A DNA stretch of 8,490 bases from an uncultured Thermoleophilia bacterium (GTDB lineage: Bacteria > Actinomycetota > Thermoleophilia > UBA2241), in the NCBI GenBank assembly GCA_903912585.1, contig CAIWHY010000165.1, positions 1-8,490 of the forward strand. The letters run 5' to 3'. Below the pieces are notes generated by a model, which was given only the letters and a program-made list of their open reading frames with translations, did not search any database and was not told the DNA's origin. Shown in pieces: positions 1 through 5,485 of the stretch. A program made the position numbers and the translations under genes. Each line of letters begins with the position of its first letter. Within the stretch, counting starts at the first letter, position 1.

Positions 1-4
1 CCTG

Positions 5-1111
5 CTACCACTGCGCCTGCGTGATGGCGGTCTTCGCGAAGCGCAGTTCCGACACCACGACCGTGACGGCCGGGTCGTAGGCGGGCGGCGGGTAGGATGA
101 CGCCATCGGAGCGAAGATCTGTGCCCCGCCGCCGGTCGCCCAAGGGCCAAAGCCCGGCGCGGCGGTCATGTCGGAGCAGGCTCCCGTGACCAGCGCGGCC
201 CGCGGCTTGACCAGGTTCAGCGTGGCGTTCACGGCGAGGTTGTTGGCCGGCAGCGCATAGATGCGGCGCGCGGTGGCCGGGCTCGGCAACGCGCCCCCCA
301 GGTACGGCGCGAACCAGCGGCCGATCGTCGAGGACCCACTCCAGACGCGGACCATCGTCGTGGCGTACTTGAGCCTGATCACGCGGACCGGTATGCCCGT
401 CGACGAATCGTACGAGAGCAGCGTGCTCTGCGCGCTCGCGCGGTCGGAGCCGGCGGCCCGCTCCACCGCGGCGATGACGGCGGGATCGCCGACGCCGCCG
501 GCGGCCGCGACCCGCGGGTCGCGCAGCGCGGTGCGCGGGATGGCGCCGGTGTAGAGCACGAGGTCGTAGCCGTCCTGCACGACCTCGTGCCAGCGGCGGT
601 TGAGCAGCAACGCGTAGCGGCCTGGTCGCGTGACGGTCACGGACGCCGTCGTGTTCACCCCGCCGACGACGGCCGGCGCCCGCAGGCGGGTCCACGTGCC
701 GCCGCGCAGGCGGTAGACGGGCATCCTGGAGCCGGCGAAGATGGCTTCGGGGAGCCGAAACGTGAGGACGAGCGCGGATCGGGCCCTGCCGCTCCAGCGG
801 CACGCGGCACCGCGCAGGAACACGTTGCCTGCCGGGAGCCTGGCGCGGCGCTTGGCCGCCGCCTCGGTGAACACGCCGAGCTTGGGCTCCGCGGCGTTCC
901 CCAGCGCCGCCGGGCGGCCCATGAGCAGCAAGCCGTGTCCCTCGGCGAGCAGTACGGCCGGGCGGGTGCCGGACACGGCGCGCGCCGGCGCGGCGGTCGC
1001 CGGCGCGGCCACGACCACGGCCAGCGTCAGACCGGCCAGCAACGCCAGGGTGGGCGCGCGCCGCCCCGGGCCTCTGGCCGCGCGCGCGGACAGCTGGATC
1101 GACTCGTGCAT
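5..1111 (-). CDS. Secreted protein of unknown function, 368 aa
   Basis: I do not recognise a family. The first 41 residues form a Sec-type signal peptide: an Arg-rich n-region (R10, R13, R17, R18), a hydrophobic core at about 21-36 (LALLAGLTLAVVVA) and an Ala-rich AxA cleavage zone at about 38-43. The mature part is rich in beta-prone segments, for example about 112-172 (ALVLTFRLPEAIF, then ASVTVTRPGRYALLL), which suggests an extracytoplasmic beta-sandwich. It has only two cysteines, C104 and C312, which could form a disulfide. No catalytic motif, lipobox, transmembrane tail or sortase signal is visible. I chose the ATG at 1109-1111 because AAAGGAG lies 5 nt upstream; the reading frame extends 19 codons further upstream to 1168, but without a comparable ribosome binding site. 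The stop is TAG at 5-7. The gene diverges from lexA across 257 bp. Gene and export are fairly sure; the function is unknown. Confidence 0.75.
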   Translation of the reverse strand: MHESIQLSARAARGPGRRAPTLALLAGLTLAVVVAAPATAAPARAVSGTRPAVLLAEGHGLLLMGRPAALGNAAEPKLGVFTEAAAKRRARLPAGNVFLRGAACRWSGRARSALVLTFRLPEAIFAGSRMPVYRLRGGTWTRLRAPAVVGGVNTTASVTVTRPGRYALLLNRRWHEVVQDGYDLVLYTGAIPRTALRDPRVAAAGGVGDPAVIAAVERAAGSDRASAQSTLLSYDSSTGIPVRVIRLKYATTMVRVWSGSSTIGRWFAPYLGGALPSPATARRIYALPANNLAVNATLNLVKPRAALVTGACSDMTAAPGFGPWATGGGAQIFAPMASSYPPPAYDPAVTVVVSELRFAKTAITQAQW

Positions 1112-1303
1112 CGCCGCTCCTTTGAACTCGGACCGCGCTCTCTGCGTCGCGGCCCTGGTCTCGAGCAAGTCTCCTGTTCGGGTATCGACGGCCGCCCGCG
1201 CAGTCTTGATCCCGGGAGCCTTGGGAAGCGATCCGACGGGCGTCCGCCGAGCCCCGCGCGACCGTGCCCGCTTTTCCGTCCGTGCCCGTCCCTATCCTCT
1301 CCC

Positions 1304-1332
1304 TTGACACGAACATGGGTTCGCCCTACTCT
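1304..1332 (+). promoter_or_regulatory. Predicted lexA operon promoter (sigma70-type)
   Basis: A perfect -35 box TTGACA lies at 1304-1309, and 17 bp further on TACTCT at 1327-1332 keeps the key -10 positions T1, A2 and T6. The transcription start would fall near 1338-1340, giving a leader of about 30 nt before the GTG at 1369. Both predicted LexA operators overlap this promoter. Position and match are seen directly; activity is inferred. Confidence 0.7.
1310..1323. promoter_or_regulatory. LexA operator (SOS box) 1, in the promoter spacer
   Basis: The site CGAACATGGGTTCG has perfect CGAAC/GTTCG arms, the Gram-positive and actinobacterial LexA operator form. It starts right after the -35 box and fills most of the spacer to the -10 box, so LexA bound here should block RNA polymerase. 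Its central four bases (ATGG) break perfect symmetry, so it may bind less tightly than the downstream site. Confidence 0.8.
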
Positions 1333-1337
1333 CCATA

Positions 1338-1351
1338 CGAACATATGTTCG
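1338..1351. promoter_or_regulatory. LexA operator (SOS box) 2, at the transcription start
   Basis: The site CGAACATATGTTCG is a perfect 14-bp palindrome matching the actinobacterial and Bacillus SOS box. It lies just after the predicted -10 box, over the expected transcription start, with its centre 28 bp from the centre of the first operator. It supports autorepression of the lexA operon. An in-frame ATG inside it (1345) is not the lexA start. Confidence 0.88.
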
Positions 1352-1368
1352 CTACACGAGGAGGATCG

Positions 1369-1968
1369 GTGAAGGGTCTCACGCCGCGGCAGGAGCAGGT
1401 ACTCGAGTTCATCCGCGAGAGCGTGCGCGCAGACGGCTATCCGCCGACGGTGCGCGAGATCGGCGCCGCGCTCCACCTCTCGGCGCCGTCCACCGTGCAC
1501 GCGCACCTCGCCAACCTCGAAGCACTCGGCCTCATCAAGCGCGATCCCAGCAAGCCTCGCGCGCTCGAGGTCGTCCAGGACCTGCGTCCGCCGCGCCCGC
1601 TCCCGCTCGTCGGCCATGTCGCCGCGGGCACGCTCACCTACGCCGAGGACAACATCGAGGACATGGTCGATGTGCCGGCCTTCCTGCGCCGCGACGACAG
1701 CGACTTCGTCTTGCGCATCGACGGCGATTCCATGATGGACGCCGGCATCCTCGATGGCGACCTTGTCGTCGTGCACCCCCAGCAGCAGGCCACCAACGGC
1801 GAGATCGTCGTCGCGCGTGTCGACAACGAGGCCACCACCAAGCGGTTCTACGACGAGGGTCGCACGATCCGTCTGCAGCCCGAGAACGACAACTACCAGC
1901 CGATCATCGTCAACGCCGCCGAGTTCGAGCTCGTCGGCCGAGTCGTGGGGGTCCTTCGCCAGCTATGA
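1369..1968 (+). CDS. lexA: LexA repressor, SOS regulator and self-cleaving protease
   Basis: LexA represses DNA-damage genes and cleaves itself when stimulated by the RecA filament. The protein has 199 residues, a normal length. An N-terminal winged helix-turn-helix lies at about 4-65 (LTPRQEQVLEFI, then PTVREIGAALHLSAPSTVHA). The cleavage site is A86-G87 in VAAGT. The catalytic dyad is S121 (GDSMMD) and K158 (EATTKRFY). The spacings A-to-S 35 and S-to-K 37 equal those of E. coli LexA (A84, S119, K156). The start is GTG at 1369 because GAGGAGG ends 4 nt before it; earlier in-frame starts overlap the promoter and operators. The TGA stop overlaps the ATG of the next gene (ATGA), so lexA heads a translationally coupled operon. 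Two SOS boxes upstream indicate autorepression. Confidence 0.97.
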   Translation: MKGLTPRQEQVLEFIRESVRADGYPPTVREIGAALHLSAPSTVHAHLANLEALGLIKRDPSKPRALEVVQDLRPPRPLPLVGHVAAGTLTYAEDNIEDMVDVPAFLRRDDSDFVLRIDGDSMMDAGILDGDLVVVHPQQQATNGEIVVARVDNEATTKRFYDEGRTIRLQPENDNYQPIIVNAAEFELVGRVVGVLRQL

Positions 1969-2198
1969 GTACTGTGCCTCTCGCCACAGCCGTCCTCCCA
2001 ACGCTCGCCGATTTCGTGGACGAGACGCTCGCCGCCGCGCTCGCGGGGAGGAGCGAGCCTTGCCTGTGGTGCGGAGGCGCGGAGTCGGTCGTCGTCCGCG
2101 CCGATATCTGGAGCGGTCAGGTCGTCACTCGCTGCTCCTCGTGCGGCAGCGAGCTCAGCGGTGTCGTGCCGAGGCACCTGCGCGAGGTGCCGCGGTGA
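1965..2198 (+). CDS. Small zinc-ribbon protein in the lexA operon, 77 aa
   Basis: I do not recognise a named family. The sequence shows two CxxC knuckles, C33-x2-C36 (CLWCGG) and C57-x2-C60 (CSSCGSELSG), 20 residues apart. This is a typical four-cysteine zinc ribbon. The N-terminal 32 residues look like an amphipathic helix (LPTLADFVDETLAAALAG); the C-terminus is short and basic (PRHLREVPR). No signal peptide or membrane segment is present, so it should be cytoplasmic. Its ATG overlaps the lexA stop by 4 nt and its own TGA overlaps the GTG of the LysM gene by 4 nt, so all three should be translated from one LexA-controlled mRNA. Possible roles are a nucleic-acid or protein-binding adaptor in the SOS response, or a redox or metal sensor; both are guesses. 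It is too short for NrdR and lacks an ATP-cone domain. Confidence 0.8.
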   Translation: MSTVPLATAVLPTLADFVDETLAAALAGRSEPCLWCGGAESVVVRADIWSGQVVTRCSSCGSELSGVVPRHLREVPR

Positions 2199-2596
2199 GC
2201 GCCGGCCGTTCTTCCGGCGCCGGCGCTTCTCAGGCCCACCTGCGCGCCGTGCCGGAATGCCGGCCACCGCGCAGCTCGCGGAGCCGGGCCGGCCGCCGCC
2301 GGCTGCGCCGGCGGCGCTTCACCGGCCTCGTGCGCTTCGCCGTCTTCTTGCTGCTCATCTTCATCGCCGTCTGGGCCGGCGTTCGCGTGGCGCACGCCGG
2401 CGAGGACGCCAGTGTCTACACCGGCCACAAGTACGTGGTCCAGGCCGGTGACACGCTCTGGGACATCGCGGCGCGTCAGTATGGCGCCGGCGCGGACCTG
2501 CGCCAGGCCGTCTGGCAGATCCGCCAGGCCAACGCTCTGCGAGGCGGCGCCGTCCAGCCCGGCCAGCACGTCACCCTGCCGTACCTAGGTCAGTAG
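2195..2596 (+). CDS. LysM membrane protein, candidate SOS division inhibitor (YneA/DivS/ChiZ type)
   Basis: The 133-residue protein has three parts. A basic N-terminal tail (1-41) ends in an Arg cluster at 34-41. One transmembrane helix spans about 44-66 (LVRFAVFLLLIFIAVWAGV). A C-terminal LysM domain at about 79-130 begins YVVQAGDTLWDIAARQYG and ends PGQHVTLP. Basic residues before the helix predict the N-terminus inside and LysM outside on peptidoglycan. The start is GTG at 2195, with GAGGTG 5 nt upstream, and it overlaps the previous stop (GTGA). Known lexA-adjacent LysM proteins (YneA in Bacillus, DivS in Corynebacterium, ChiZ/Rv2719c in Mycobacterium) are SOS-induced and delay division. 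Those genes are typically divergent from lexA, whereas this one is in the same operon. The same frame is open further upstream, but only as a shadow of lexA. The gene and its architecture are well supported; the division role is inferred from context. Confidence 0.85.
   Translation: MSAGRSSGAGASQAHLRAVPECRPPRSSRSRAGRRRLRRRRFTGLVRFAVFLLLIFIAVWAGVRVAHAGEDASVYTGHKYVVQAGDTLWDIAARQYGAGADLRQAVWQIRQANALRGGAVQPGQHVTLPYLGQ
2198..2227 (+). other. Hairpin just after the LysM gene start codon
   Basis: The 9-nt arm AGCGCCGGC (2198-2206) is exactly complementary to GCCGGCGCT (2219-2227), with a 12-nt loop. In mRNA it would begin directly after the GTG codon and could limit initiation unless ribosomes arrive from the upstream gene. 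Such stems are common in GC-rich DNA, so this may be chance. Confidence 0.3.
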
Positions 2597-2718
2597 GGAG
2601 CACGCCGCGACCCGGCTTCCCTGCGCCGTGCGGCGAGGCTGTGCGGCAGGGCCGCGTTGCCGGACCGCGAACCTTTCTCTGCGTGGCTCGTCGCGGCTGC
2701 CCTCCGGCCGTCGTGCGG

Positions 2719-2724
2719 TATACT
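2719..2724 (+). promoter_or_regulatory. Candidate -10 box of the tRNA-Pro/Gly/Arg transcript
   Basis: TATACT matches the -10 consensus at five of six positions and stands out in GC-rich surroundings. It would start transcription near 2730, a few bases before tRNA-Pro at 2735. No convincing -35 box is seen 16-18 bp upstream. The rest of the 138-bp gap after the LysM gene holds GC-rich inverted repeats without a T-run, so I call no terminator. Confidence 0.5.
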
Positions 2725-2734
2725 TGCCACCTTC

Positions 2735-2811
2735 CGGGACGTGGCGCAGCCTGGTAGCGCACCTGCTTTGGGAGCAGGGGGTCGGCGGTTCGAATCCGCC
2801 CGTCCCGACCA
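2735..2811 (+). tRNA. tRNA-Pro (anticodon TGG)
   Basis: The cloverleaf is complete. The acceptor stem CGGGACG (2735-2741) pairs with CGTCCCG (2801-2807). The anticodon stem CCTGC/GCAGG encloses the loop TTTGGGA with anticodon TGG. The T arm contains GGTTCGAATCC. Discriminator A2808 is followed by an encoded CCA (2809-2811). It is the first gene of a Pro-Gly-Arg run, with 12 nt to tRNA-Gly. Confidence 0.97.
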
Positions 2812-2823
2812 GCACTTCGTAGG

Positions 2824-2899
2824 GCGGGAGTAGCTCAGTTGGTAGAGCATCAGCCTTCCAAGCTGAGGGTCGCGGGTTCGAGACCCGTCTCCCGCTCCA
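2824..2899 (+). tRNA. tRNA-Gly (anticodon TCC)
   Basis: The acceptor stem GCGGGAG (2824-2830) pairs with CTCCCGC (2889-2895). The anticodon stem TCAGC/GCTGA encloses CTTCCAA with anticodon TCC. The T loop is TTCGAGA. Discriminator T2896 precedes an encoded CCA. The 12-nt gap to tRNA-Pro implies one shared precursor. Confidence 0.97.
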
Positions 2900-2960
2900 T
2901 ATCCGTCCTCACGGTCGACGCGGCCGGGACGATTCGTCTGCCTGCGCCGCCCGGCATCGC

Positions 2961-3037
<77 letters not shown>

Positions 3038-3169
3038 CCTTCCCGCGCGACTTGAGCACGCCGGCCCTGCGAGGTCGGGCGCGCAGCCCTATGGAATATC
3101 CGCAGAGTGCACCGACACCGGTAGAGGGATCTTGCGATATGTCACTCGTTCCGGGCGACGGAGGTGCGC

Positions 3170-3508
3170 ATGGGCGTCGACTACATCTCGATCGGTCTTG
3201 TTGAGAGGTGTGACTTGGGAGCGGCGCCTGGCGCCGTCCTCGCAGTATCGCCTGACGTGGCGCTCGTCGGCCCGGCGTGGTCGGAGGTCGCATACGAACG
3301 CGAGGCCGTTGCCCAGATCGGCGCGGAAGCGGTGTGCTGGGTCATCTACGGCGAGCTGTGGGAGTTCCGCGAGGGCGCGTTCTACGTGACGGAACTCTTC
3401 CACGACCGCCGCCGCCTGCTGGTGGAGGACGCGCGCTGCGCTCCGCCCGGCCCCTGGAGGCACCAGGCGGCGTGCGACTGCGAGGTCTGCCGCCTCGGCA
3501 CGGTCTGA
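3170..3508 (+). CDS. Uncharacterised Cys-rich small protein, 112 aa
   Basis: I recognise no family. The N-terminal and middle parts read like a compact alpha/beta fold (DYISIGLVERC at 4-14, EAVCWVIYGELWEFREGAFYV across 53-73). The C-terminal tail carries a possible metal site: C90, H98, C102, C104 and C107, that is C-x11-C-x-C-x2-C with a histidine between. There is no signal peptide or membrane segment. The start is ATG at 3170 because GGAGG (3160-3164) sits 5 nt upstream; a GTG at 3164 overlaps that ribosome binding site and is less likely. The gene lies alone between tRNA-Arg and tRNA-His on the same strand, with 132 bp upstream and 181 bp downstream. Codon use is GC-rich like its neighbours, giving no sign of recent transfer. 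That it is a gene is likely from the ribosome binding site and codon pattern; the function is unknown. Confidence 0.65.
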   Translation: MGVDYISIGLVERCDLGAAPGAVLAVSPDVALVGPAWSEVAYEREAVAQIGAEAVCWVIYGELWEFREGAFYVTELFHDRRRLLVEDARCAPPGPWRHQAACDCEVCRLGTV

Positions 3509-3593
3509 AGCGGCTTGCGTCCGCCTTCGCGAGACGCACCGCCCGATGCCGGTGCCGGTGCCCGGCTCCGCCGTCACCGCGCTCGCCCCGGGA

Positions 3594-3623
3594 GTGACTG
3601 CGGCGGGCGCTTGGTGGTATCCT
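3594..3623 (+). promoter_or_regulatory. Weak promoter candidate for tRNA-His/tRNA-Leu
   Basis: GTGACT (3594-3599) resembles a -35 box at four of six positions, and TATCCT (3618-3623) resembles a -10 box 18 bp further on. Transcription would start near 3630, about 60 nt before tRNA-His. The other bases of the 3509-3689 gap are GC-rich with no gene seen. Confidence 0.35.
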
Positions 3624-3643
3624 GTTGCGCCAGTCGCTCGCGT

Positions 3644-3670
3644 CGCCTGCGGGGAGGTCACCCGCAGGCG
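3644..3670 (+). other. Perfect 10-bp hairpin in the leader of tRNA-His
   Basis: CGCCTGCGGG (3644-3653) is exactly complementary to CCCGCAGGCG (3661-3670), with a 7-nt loop. GTCGCC (3642-3647) can alternatively pair with GGCGAC (3671-3676), so two mutually exclusive stems exist. No T-run follows, so it is not a standard intrinsic terminator. It lies between the candidate promoter and tRNA-His and may act in precursor processing or attenuation. Confidence 0.5.
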
Positions 3671-3689
3671 GGCGACGGACAAGACCGGT

Positions 3690-3766
3690 GGTGAAGGTAG
3701 CTCAGCTGGTAGAGCTCCGGGTTGTGGTCCCGGCGGTCGCGGGTTCGAATCCCGTCCTTCACCCCA
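3690..3766 (+). tRNA. tRNA-His (anticodon GTG)
   Basis: The acceptor stem GTGAAGG (3691-3697) pairs with CCTTCAC (3756-3762). G3690 is the histidine-specific extra G-1 opposite discriminator C3763. The anticodon stem CCGGG/CCCGG encloses TTGTGGT with anticodon GTG. CCA is encoded at 3764-3766. tRNA-Leu follows after 52 nt, so the two are probably cotranscribed. Confidence 0.97.
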
Positions 3767-3780
3767 ATCAGGCTCAGTAC

Positions 3781-3802
3781 CGGCCGGCGCCTGCGCCGGC
3801 CG
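3781..3802 (+). other. GC-rich hairpin between tRNA-His and tRNA-Leu
   Basis: CGGCCGGCGC (3781-3790) is exactly complementary to GCGCCGGCCG (3793-3802). The 2-nt gap means the top pair must open, leaving a 9-bp stem with a 4-nt loop. No T-run follows (TCGACGTTAAC), so processing signal is as likely as termination. Confidence 0.5.
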
Positions 3803-3818
3803 TCGACGTTAACAGCGT

Positions 3819-3905
3819 GCGGGTGTGGCGGAACTGGTAGACGCGCTAGACTTAGGATCTGGTGAGCTTCTGCTCGTGGAGGTTCAAGTCCTCTCACCCG
3901 CACCA
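3819..3905 (+). tRNA. tRNA-Leu (anticodon TAG)
   Basis: This is a class II tRNA of 87 nt. The acceptor stem GCGGGTG (3819-3825) pairs with CACCCGC (3895-3901). The anticodon stem CTAGA/TCTGG encloses CTTAGGA with anticodon TAG. The long variable arm forms a GAGC/GCTC stem with a TTCT loop. Discriminator A3902 precedes an encoded CCA. A 5-bp stem, CAGGC-TTCT-GCCTG (3906-3919), follows directly and could affect 3' processing. tig begins 93 bp downstream. Confidence 0.97.
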
Positions 3906-3998
3906 CAGGCTTCTGCCTGACTCCCGCACACCACATATGGCGGCCGTTCGCGCCCCCGGTCCCGGCGGCTCGCCCAAGAGAGAGACGGAGACCAAACA

Positions 3999-5372
3999 GT
4001 GAAGACCAACGTCAAGGCGATAGGCGACAACGAAGTCGAGCTCACCGTCGAGGTCCCGGCCTCCGACGTCAAGAAGGCGTACGACCGCACCCTCGCCGGG
4101 ATCCGCGGTGAGATCACGCTGCCCGGCTTCCGCAAGGGCCACGTGCCGGTGGCGCTCGTCATCCAGCAGGTCGGCCAGGACTTCGTGCGCGCTGAGACGC
4201 TGGAGAACGCGGTGCCCGTGTGGGGCGACATGGCCCTCAGCGAGGCCGGCCTCATGGACAAGGCGGTCGGCACCTCAGACCTCAAGGCCGAGAAGCTGGA
4301 CGAGTCCGCCGACTACAGCTTCTCGCTCAAGGTGCAGACGATGCCGGTGCCGGTGCTGGGTGAGTACAAGGGCCTCAAGGTGCCGAGGCGCGTAGTCGAG
4401 ATCACCGACGCCCAGGTCGAGGCGCAGCTGGCGATGCTGCAGGAGCGCCTCGCCAAGCTGGAACCCGTCGAGGGCCGCGCCGTCCAGACCGGGGACTTCG
4501 TGCTCATGGACCTCGAGGGCTCCCGAGACGGTGAGCCCATAGAGGGCGCCGAGGGCAAGGACCAGATGTTCGAGATCGGCCGCGGCAACCTGATCCCCGG
4601 CTTCGAAGAGGCGCTCGTGGGCGTGATGCAGGGCGAGGAGAAGAGCTTCGACGTCGAGTTCCCGGACGACTATCACGCCGAGGAGCTCCAGGGCCAGCCG
4701 GCGACCTTCACGGTCACCGTCAAGGAGATCAAGGAGAAGGTCGTCCCGGAACTGGAAGACCCCTTCGCCGCCGACGTCAGCGAGTTCGAGACCATGGACG
4801 AGCTGCGCGCCGACGTGCGCCAGCGGCTCGAGGCGGCCGCCGATGCGGGCGCGCAGCGCGACTACCGTGCCGCGGCCGTCGACCAGGCGGCCGGCAACGC
4901 GAGCGTCGACGTCCCCGAGGTCATGACTCACCGCGAGGCGCACCGGCTCTACCACGAGCTCGAGGAGAGCGTCGGCGAGCGCGGTCTCACGATGGAGGTC
5001 TACCTCGGCGTGCTCGACAAGACCGTCGAGCAGGTGGAAGAGGAGCTGCACCCGCAGGCCGAACTGATCATCAAACGCCGCCTCGTGCTGGAGGCGATCG
5101 CCGAAGCCGAGAAGCTCGAGATCAGCGACGACGAGATCACCGAGGTGGTCAAGCGCGACGCCGAGGCCCTGGGCCGCGACCACCTGCAGCTGCTCGCCGA
5201 CCTCGAGAAGTCGGGCAGGCGTGAGGCGCTCCGCGACGAAATGCTACTGGCCAAGACCGTCGATTTCGTCGCCGACGCCGCCGAGCCCGTGCCGATGACG
5301 GAGGCCGAGGAAGAGGCCGCCGCCGAGGCCGCCGCGGATGCCGCCGACGAAGACGTGGCCGACGAGGCGTAG
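3999..5372 (+). CDS. tig: Trigger factor, ribosome-bound chaperone and prolyl isomerase
   Basis: Trigger factor binds the ribosomal exit tunnel and shields nascent chains. The protein has 457 residues, slightly longer than usual because of its tail. The ribosome-binding domain spans about 1-115 and carries the signature GFRKGHVP at 43-50. The FKBP-type PPIase domain spans about 163-245 (TGDFVLMDLEGSRDGEPIEG, then NLIPGFEEALVGVMQGEEKS). The C-terminal helical chaperone arms span about 250-430. Residues 434-457 form an Ala/Glu/Asp-rich acidic tail. The start is GTG at 3999, with GGAG 8 nt upstream. It heads the tig-clpP-clpX-lon cluster, a widely conserved order. No clear promoter lies in the 93 bp after tRNA-Leu, so it may be read partly from the tRNA transcript or from an unrecognised promoter. 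No HspR (HAIR) or CIRCE operator is visible upstream. Confidence 0.97.
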   Translation: MKTNVKAIGDNEVELTVEVPASDVKKAYDRTLAGIRGEITLPGFRKGHVPVALVIQQVGQDFVRAETLENAVPVWGDMALSEAGLMDKAVGTSDLKAEKLDESADYSFSLKVQTMPVPVLGEYKGLKVPRRVVEITDAQVEAQLAMLQERLAKLEPVEGRAVQTGDFVLMDLEGSRDGEPIEGAEGKDQMFEIGRGNLIPGFEEALVGVMQGEEKSFDVEFPDDYHAEELQGQPATFTVTVKEIKEKVVPELEDPFAADVSEFETMDELRADVRQRLEAAADAGAQRDYRAAAVDQAAGNASVDVPEVMTHREAHRLYHELEESVGERGLTMEVYLGVLDKTVEQVEEELHPQAELIIKRRLVLEAIAEAEKLEISDDEITEVVKRDAEALGRDHLQLLADLEKSGRREALRDEMLLAKTVDFVADAAEPVPMTEAEEEAAAEAAADAADEDVADEA

Positions 5373-5392
5373 CAGAGGGATGAGGCCGCGGA

Positions 5393-5421
5393 GGCCCGCG
5401 CCAACGCCGGCGCGCGAGGCC
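5393..5421 (+). other. Hairpin in the tig-clpP gap
   Basis: CGCGCC (5397-5402) pairs with GGCGCG (5409-5414) around a 6-nt loop, and flanking GGCC/GGCC (5393-5396, 5418-5421) can extend the stem past a 3-nt bulge. No T-run follows. It may be an mRNA processing or stability element in the 113-bp gap, or chance in GC-rich DNA. Confidence 0.3.
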
Positions 5422-5485
5422 ATACGTTTCGCGGCGGGAACATCACAGTGACCGGTTCGTGCAAGCGCAAGAAGAGGGTGACAGC

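Noticed and set aside
1262..1288. Direct repeat CCGTGCCCG (1262-1270 and 1280-1288) upstream of the lexA promoter
   Set aside because: It is two short GC-rich copies 18 bp apart with no matching family of sites, probably chance.
1264..1368. A longer lexA with 35 extra N-terminal residues, or a start at the ATG at 1345
   Set aside because: The added codons cover the -35 and -10 boxes and both LexA operators, while GTG 1369 has a strong ribosome binding site and gives a normal-length LexA.
1965..2198. NrdR, often near lexA in Actinobacteria and containing a zinc ribbon
   Set aside because: The protein is only 77 residues, its zinc ribbon is not at the extreme N-terminus and there is no ATP-cone domain.
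2597..2718. An intrinsic terminator after the LysM gene
   Set aside because: There are GC-rich inverted repeats such as CGGCA/TGCCG (2644-2648, 2658-2662), but no T-run follows; CCTTTCTCT is displaced and mixed.
3906..4000. Heat-shock operators (HAIR or CIRCE) or a clear promoter before tig
   Set aside because: No such inverted repeat was found, and CATATG near 3934 has no correctly spaced -35 box.
4275..5183. A 302-residue minus-strand open frame across tig
   Set aside because: It is antisense to conserved trigger factor domains, with a repetitive L/V/D/H/R composition typical of a shadow frame.
5426..5441. A possible ClgR-type operator upstream of clpP (GTTTCGCGGCGGGAAC)
   Set aside because: The arms are imperfect and have an extra base relative to the GTTCGC-type motif, so the match is too weak to call.
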